Assembly (NCBI GenBank): GCA_002396125.1
Contig: DGWL01000073.1
Span: forward strand, 9,043 to 28,328
Direction: 5' to 3'
Origin: Porphyromonadaceae bacterium UBA4259
GTDB lineage: Bacteria; Bacteroidota; Bacteroidia; Bacteroidales; Muribaculaceae
DNA: 19,286 nt
A program made the position numbers and the translations under genes. Positions 15,205 through 19,286 of this stretch are shown piece after piece (the stretch's first letter is position 1; each line of letters starts with the position of its first letter). A model generated the notes under the pieces. That model worked only from the letters and a program-made list of their open reading frames with translations. It searched no databases and was not told where the DNA came from.

Positions 15205-15593
15205 AAACAGTTTACTACATGATAATGATGTGTGTTGTGGCACTTGTAGCAAGCGGCTGTCACAGCGACTTGGAAGATTACACCACCGGTGGAGAGATTG
15301 TACTCACACTGCCGCAAGAAGGCACTATCGAGACTTTGCAATACTCTGTGATGATGGTTAACCTCAACAGCCGCAACGTGACTACGTTCAGCGACATCAC
15401 CGCCAGCGGGCACATCATTGTCGACAATATTATGCGTGGTGCCTACTCGGTGAGCGTGGAAGGCATAGTGCGCATTAAAGATGCAACCTCGCAACTGTCG
15501 ACCCATCAGTTTCGTGCGCAAAGCGACTACGTTTCGATGGCAGCTACCGATGGAGGCAACACAGTCACGCTCGAAATGATATTAATTGATTAA
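15201..15593 (+). CDS. small lipoprotein resembling the N-terminal domain of DUF4876 proteins
   Basis: Predicted lipoprotein of 130 residues. The lipobox LVASGC places the lipidated Cys at position 20, and the following HSDLEDY is acidic, like surface-export signals described for Bacteroidetes lipoproteins. The mature part is a single predicted beta-sandwich: IVLTLPQEG, a central NLNSRNVTTFSDITASG strand pair, GAYSVSVEGIVRI, and a last strand VTLEMILI. The same order of motifs occurs at the start of the DUF4876-like protein two genes downstream (DLP, then NVETGVTTTVSDF, then GHYNIDATGVMDYG). Its start overlaps the receptor stop by 4 nt, and the next gene begins 21 nt after it. Likely a surface or periplasmic partner of the receptor. 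The specific function is unknown. Confidence 0.85.
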   Translation: MKTVYYMIMMCVVALVASGCHSDLEDYTTGGEIVLTLPQEGTIETLQYSVMMVNLNSRNVTTFSDITASGHIIVDNIMRGAYSVSVEGIVRIKDATSQLSTHQFRAQSDYVSMAATDGGNTVTLEMILID

Positions 15594-15614
15594 ATTAAAT
15601 GTTGTGAGAGACCA

Positions 15615-17135
15615 ATGAAAAAGCAACTATTGGTAGCAATGATGCTGGTAACTGCTGTTCACGGCTTTGCCGGCGCAGGCGACTCAATTGCCGCAAGCCA
15701 TGCCGCTATTGTTGAGCATTACTCAATGAGCAATGAACATGCACGCCTCATGTGGAATAACCCGGCACTGATGGCTACAGCTCATCACAACTCGCTCACG
15801 CAAATGGGCGTTACAATTAGCTGGGTTCATCAGGATGAACCTTTTGTGATGCAGCATGGCACCGGTCATGTGCTCGCTGAGATTGGTGCTCAGTCTTATT
15901 TGCGACTCAACAATCGTGCCGCAGTGTGGGGACGGGCATCATACCTCACTGGCAAGAACCGTGGCATCAAGTGGAACTCGGTTGCCGACTACGATCTGCT
16001 CGAGCCCGATATGCTTGCCGACACTGTGGGTGGTGACACCAGCCGCGAGCGCTACACCTTCGAGGGCGGCTACGGCACTCGGCTGGGCCACTGGCAAGTG
16101 GGCGGTGAGATGCTGTTTCGTGCCGAGCAGGAATACCGCAAGCAAGATCCTCGCATGCGCGGCATCGTTACCGACCTCACGCTTCGTGCCGGCGTTGCAC
16201 GCCACTTGGGCTCGCGCTACACCGTGGGGTTGAGTATGCAAGGTAACATTTATAGGCAGACGTGCGACGTTGACTTCTACAAGCCTCTGGGTAGTGTTCC
16301 CGAATATCAAATGATGGGCTTGGGTGAAATTTACATCCGTTTTTCGGGCGATATCAACGACCTCATCTTCAAGGGTGGTGGAATTAAGTTGCAAGCCGAT
16401 TTGCTACCGGCCGGCAGTGGCCTGATTGCTAATGTGTGGGTGTCGCAGCACAGCTATGAGCGAGTGGCGCGCTTGCTTAACTCACTGCCGCTCACTACTT
16501 TGTATAACAAGGAACTGGCCATGCGTGCCGGTTGGCGGCATGTTGGCGAAATGAATTTTGCGGTGTGGAGCGATGTGAAATACAACCGTCGCACCAGCGA
16601 TCAGCACTTGGCCGGCACATCGTCGTCGCAAATCTATCCCGTGATTGCCAGCATGACGATGTATAAGAACAATATCACCACAGCATCGCTCAATGCTATT
16701 GTGGGGCGTGAGGGTACAACCACATGGAACGTTAAGGCCAGCGCCGGCTATAGTGGCAGCCGTCAGCGATTTGTCAATCCGCGCCGCTCAATGAAGCTTG
16801 ACTATGCCTTTGGTCAGGTGGCCGCGCAGTTGATTGCGACACCATCGCGTTCTTGGACACTGATGGGCGAAATTGATGGAGCCTATTATGGCTGCACACG
16901 TGGCAATCTTGTTATTCCCGTGGTTGACATTGATGCACACTTCGTTGACATGCTCACCCACAACTTCAATTTCTTGAATGCCAACTACACCAGTGCCGGA
17001 GCGCGTTTTAGAGCTTATTACCACTTTGGTCGCTCGCGCTACTCGGCCTACGCTCAGGCGGCCTATGGCATTACCTCGTGCTCACGCAATGAGCAACGAC
17101 ACAGTATTATTATCTCACTTGGAATAAAAATTTAA
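15615..17135 (+). CDS. DUF6850-like outer-membrane beta-barrel protein
   Basis: Predicted outer-membrane barrel of 506 residues. A signal peptide (LLVAMMLVTAVHGFAGA) is followed by a region with MWNNPALMAT, a phrase common at the start of porin-like and transport barrels of Bacteroidetes. Alternating hydrophobic-aromatic strands follow throughout (for example YLRLNNRAAVWGRASYL, TFEGGYGTRLGHWQVGGEML, SLNAIVGREGTTTWNVKASA). The C-terminus SIIISLGIKI is an amphipathic closing strand. There is no plug, TonB box or N-terminal sandwich. I assign it to the DUF6850 family from overall character and its place beside a DUF4876-like gene; that recall has not been checked by a search. It may assist the TonB receptor or form a separate pore. 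The spacing of 21 nt upstream and 7 nt downstream puts it in the operon. Confidence 0.8.
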   Translation: MKKQLLVAMMLVTAVHGFAGAGDSIAASHAAIVEHYSMSNEHARLMWNNPALMATAHHNSLTQMGVTISWVHQDEPFVMQHGTGHVLAEIGAQSYLRLNNRAAVWGRASYLTGKNRGIKWNSVADYDLLEPDMLADTVGGDTSRERYTFEGGYGTRLGHWQVGGEMLFRAEQEYRKQDPRMRGIVTDLTLRAGVARHLGSRYTVGLSMQGNIYRQTCDVDFYKPLGSVPEYQMMGLGEIYIRFSGDINDLIFKGGGIKLQADLLPAGSGLIANVWVSQHSYERVARLLNSLPLTTLYNKELAMRAGWRHVGEMNFAVWSDVKYNRRTSDQHLAGTSSSQIYPVIASMTMYKNNITTASLNAIVGREGTTTWNVKASAGYSGSRQRFVNPRRSMKLDYAFGQVAAQLIATPSRSWTLMGEIDGAYYGCTRGNLVIPVVDIDAHFVDMLTHNFNFLNANYTSAGARFRAYYHFGRSRYSAYAQAAYGITSCSRNEQRHSIIISLGIKI

Positions 17136-17142
17136 CAGATAA

Positions 17143-18375
17143 ATGAAAAAATACATCTTGCTGATATTGCCAGCTATCATGTTGCTGTTCACAGCATGCC
17201 GCGATAACGAGCCTGTTCAAGAAACCTCACTGCGCATCTATCTTGACTTGCCAATCAATGTGGAGAATCCTGTGCTCAAGCAAGCCACTGCAAGGGTAAC
17301 CAATGTTGAGACCGGTGTGACGACCACAGTGAGCGATTTCAGGCCCGATGGCAACGGCTACACCTATGTGGCAATAACCGTGGTGCCCGAGGGGCATTAC
17401 AACATTGATGCTACTGGTGTGATGGACTACGGCATTGGTTCAAGTGTCACCACTACCACAATGAAAGCACAAGCGAGTGGCGTGGAGATTAGTGCTTCAA
17501 CTGCGGCAAGCGCCATGGTGAAGTTGTTCTTCAACAACTATAATGCCGAGGATGGGCTCGTGATTGAGGAGATTTTCTTCACTTCGAGCACCTATCCGGG
17601 CACTCAGCGCCCCTACGTTGATGACCAGTATTTGAAGATAACCAATAACTCCGACAGGCTGATTTATGCCGACAGCCTTGCAATATTTGAATCAAAGTTT
17701 CAGCCCGACATGCAATGGGATTTGAACCCCAACATCATGAAGGAAGCGGTATCGATAAGCTGGATATATATCATCCCGGGCGATGGGCACAGCGTGCCGG
17801 TTGAAGCGGGCGAGTCGATTGTGATAGCACTTAACGCTAAAGACCACAGCGTCATCAACCCCAATTCGCTAGACCTTAGCGATGCGCAATTTGAAATATT
17901 CGACATTAATAGCAACACCGAGTTTATCGATGAGGATAACCCCAATGCCGTTAACCTGATTAAGTGGTATAGCGACATTTGGAGCTACACCGTGCTTCAC
18001 AACAAGGGAAACAAGAGCTATGGCCTGGCGCGCATGCGCACCGACTTCGACACCTTTGTCAATGATTACTACTACAAGTTTACCTATGTGGTAAATGCCG
18101 AGTGGGGGACCTACGAGAGCAACGGTGAGGCGTGCTTTGTGCCTAACTCATGGGTGATTGACATGGTGAATCTCTCAATCAAGAGTGACTGGGCATGGAA
18201 TGTGGTGTCGCCGGCACTCGACTCGGGGTGGACCTATTGCGCCGAGACGTCGAGCGACCGCACCCGTTATGGTCTGTCGGTAATTCGCAAGCGCGATGCC
18301 GGTGGCAAGCTCATTGACACCAACAATTCCACAGCCGACTTCCTGCCAAGACAACGACCATCATTAGCAAAATAG
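17143..18375 (+). CDS. DUF4876-like lipoprotein
   Basis: Predicted lipoprotein of 410 residues with lipobox LLFTAC (Cys19) followed by acidic RDNEPVQE. Residues about 27-130 form a beta-sandwich (YLDLPINVENP, NVETGVTTTVSDF, GHYNIDATGVMDYG). The main domain follows: VIEEIFFTSSTYPGTQRPYVD, QYLKITNNSDRLIYADSLAI, then SIVIALNAKDHS and YSDIWSYTVLHNKGNKSYGLAR. This resembles lamin-tail-like surface domains and matches what I recall of DUF4876. The C-terminal FLPRQRPSLAK is a conserved-looking ending. The role is unknown; since the receptor has no SusD, this protein is the best candidate for the ligand-binding lipoprotein of the system. It starts 7 nt after the barrel gene. No terminator is seen after it, and the next gene starts 34 nt later. 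Confidence 0.82.
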   Translation: MKKYILLILPAIMLLFTACRDNEPVQETSLRIYLDLPINVENPVLKQATARVTNVETGVTTTVSDFRPDGNGYTYVAITVVPEGHYNIDATGVMDYGIGSSVTTTTMKAQASGVEISASTAASAMVKLFFNNYNAEDGLVIEEIFFTSSTYPGTQRPYVDDQYLKITNNSDRLIYADSLAIFESKFQPDMQWDLNPNIMKEAVSISWIYIIPGDGHSVPVEAGESIVIALNAKDHSVINPNSLDLSDAQFEIFDINSNTEFIDEDNPNAVNLIKWYSDIWSYTVLHNKGNKSYGLARMRTDFDTFVNDYYYKFTYVVNAEWGTYESNGEACFVPNSWVIDMVNLSIKSDWAWNVVSPALDSGWTYCAETSSDRTRYGLSVIRKRDAGGKLIDTNNSTADFLPRQRPSLAK

Positions 18376-18409
18376 ATTTTTTTAATTAATAAACTAAATT
18401 ATTTACATT

Positions 18410-19286
18410 ATGAACATCATTACAAAACTCAGTGCTCTAGCATTGGTGTGTGCATCGCAATTTACCGCCGGTGCCGCAACCCAAGAGAATCTTTACGACT
18501 TTGCCGGCAACAACCTCAATCTTGAAATTGCCACTCCTGCCGATTGGGAGGATGCCGACAAGGGTGTTATTAGCGGTCAAGAACTGCGTCAAGGCGATGT
18601 GGTTTTAACTGCTATAGATGGAGCAAAGCCTAACCGCATGTGGAAAACCAATGCCGGTGTTACCTATCTTCAATTGGGTGGAAAAATCACCGTCACTGCC
18701 GACGCCGGGCGTGCAATCACATCTATTGCATTTGGCGTGCAGAACTACAAGTTCTTTCTTGAGGCGCAGGCCGGTAATGGGACTCTGGATGCCACAAACT
18801 ATGTGTGGACAGGTAATTCTACCGCTGTCACATTTGACAATGAGAATGCAGCCAACGAGTGGAACACACTCACATTGTTGCTCTCGATGACCGTCACCAC
18901 CGATGACGCTAATGCCGACACCTACACCCCCGATGCCACTACCTATGTTGAGGTGAACTCAATAGCCGAGTTTAATGCTCTTGAAGTGGGCACCCTCGCT
19001 AAGCTGGCCCTCAACAATGCTCAGGTGAATGGCGTGGACTGGAGTGCCGCTTATGTTGAAGATGCTACTGCGGCTGTTGAATTTGATGGTCTGAACCTAA
19101 ATCTGGAGCGTGGCGACATCCTCAATGGTTATATCTATGTGAAGCGTGGTCAGTTCTACTATGACGACGACCCCGAGGATGACGTGCCCGGACGTGAGCG
19201 CCCACAGGCAGCTACCGATGCCTTGACCAGTGCCGAAACATTCACCAAGACCAGTGATAACGAATTGCAGCCCACACTCTTCACAA
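18410..19286 (+). CDS. secreted protein of unknown function, C-terminus beyond the right edge
   Basis: The frame is open from the ATG at 18410 to the right edge (292 codons) with no stop. A signal peptide is evident (LSALALVCASQFTAGAAT). The first 150 or so mature residues look like a beta-sandwich (YDFAGNNLNLEI, VTYLQLGGKITVTADAGRAI, NTLTLLLSMTVTT). Residues about 180-247 resemble the OB-fold-like repeats of Bacteroidales surface proteins (VEVNSIAEFNALEVGTLAKL, AYVEDATAAVEF, GDILNGYIYVKRGQFYYDD). I cannot name a family, and the missing part may hold a sorting domain. It follows the DUF4876-like gene by 34 nt without a visible terminator or promoter, so it is probably the fifth operon gene and a secreted partner of the receptor system. 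Confidence 0.8.
   Translation, partial: MNIITKLSALALVCASQFTAGAATQENLYDFAGNNLNLEIATPADWEDADKGVISGQELRQGDVVLTAIDGAKPNRMWKTNAGVTYLQLGGKITVTADAGRAITSIAFGVQNYKFFLEAQAGNGTLDATNYVWTGNSTAVTFDNENAANEWNTLTLLLSMTVTTDDANADTYTPDATTYVEVNSIAEFNALEVGTLAKLALNNAQVNGVDWSAAYVEDATAAVEFDGLNLNLERGDILNGYIYVKRGQFYYDDDPEDDVPGRERPQAATDALTSAETFTKTSDNELQPTLFT

Noticed and set aside
12469..18375. Reading the receptor operon as a SusC/SusD polysaccharide locus
   Set aside because: The receptor is shorter than typical SusC, no SusD-like protein follows, and no carbohydrate-active enzyme is in the window.
18618..18890. 90-codon frame overlapping the final partial gene
   Set aside because: The frame from 18410 has a signal peptide and runs to the edge; this one is out of frame with it and has no supporting features.

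Overview
The window looks like chromosomal DNA of a Bacteroidales bacterium, most likely close to Muribaculaceae or Prevotellaceae. The base composition is roughly balanced. Several intergenic regions carry the Bacteroidetes promoter pattern (TAnnTTTG near -7 with a TTG about 19-22 bases upstream). Shine-Dalgarno sites are mostly absent. The gene set includes a TonB-dependent receptor with a carboxypeptidase-regulatory-like N-terminus, lipoproteins with DUF4876-like features, and a large secreted protein with a C-terminal sorting-like tail. The species assignment is inference; no rRNA or tRNA gene is present. No CRISPR array, transposase or integrase was seen.

Positions 1-4468 read mostly on the minus strand and hold housekeeping genes. 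These are acpP followed by fabF (its C-terminus is off the left edge), a two-domain AAA ATPase/CYTH-like protein, and the overlapping pair yihA (ribosome-assembly GTPase) and a Rossmann-fold DUF2520-type oxidoreductase. Strong hairpins separate the AAA gene from acpP. A divergent promoter region at 4469-4608 separates yihA from a plus-strand PLP enzyme of the threonine aldolase family.

Positions 5635-6158 form the longest gene-free stretch. Its first half is a compact palindromic element bounded by eight Cs and eight Gs. Its second half is a textbook promoter followed by a leader of about 230 nt with an imperfect hairpin. It precedes a solitary 1126-residue secreted protein of unknown function. 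A convergent terminator separates that gene from a minus-strand fusion of a class A acid phosphatase with a VanX-like D-Ala-D-Ala dipeptidase, which lies downstream of malate dehydrogenase.

Positions 12364 to the right edge form one probable plus-strand operon with a clear promoter: a TonB-dependent receptor, a 130-residue lipoprotein overlapping it by 4 nt, a DUF6850-like outer-membrane barrel, a DUF4876-like lipoprotein, and the start of a secreted protein. All five products are predicted to be exported. Together they look like a cell-surface uptake system of unknown substrate, and this is the best candidate in the window for a little-described system. The small lipoprotein resembles the N-terminal domain of the DUF4876-like protein, which suggests a domain duplication within the operon.
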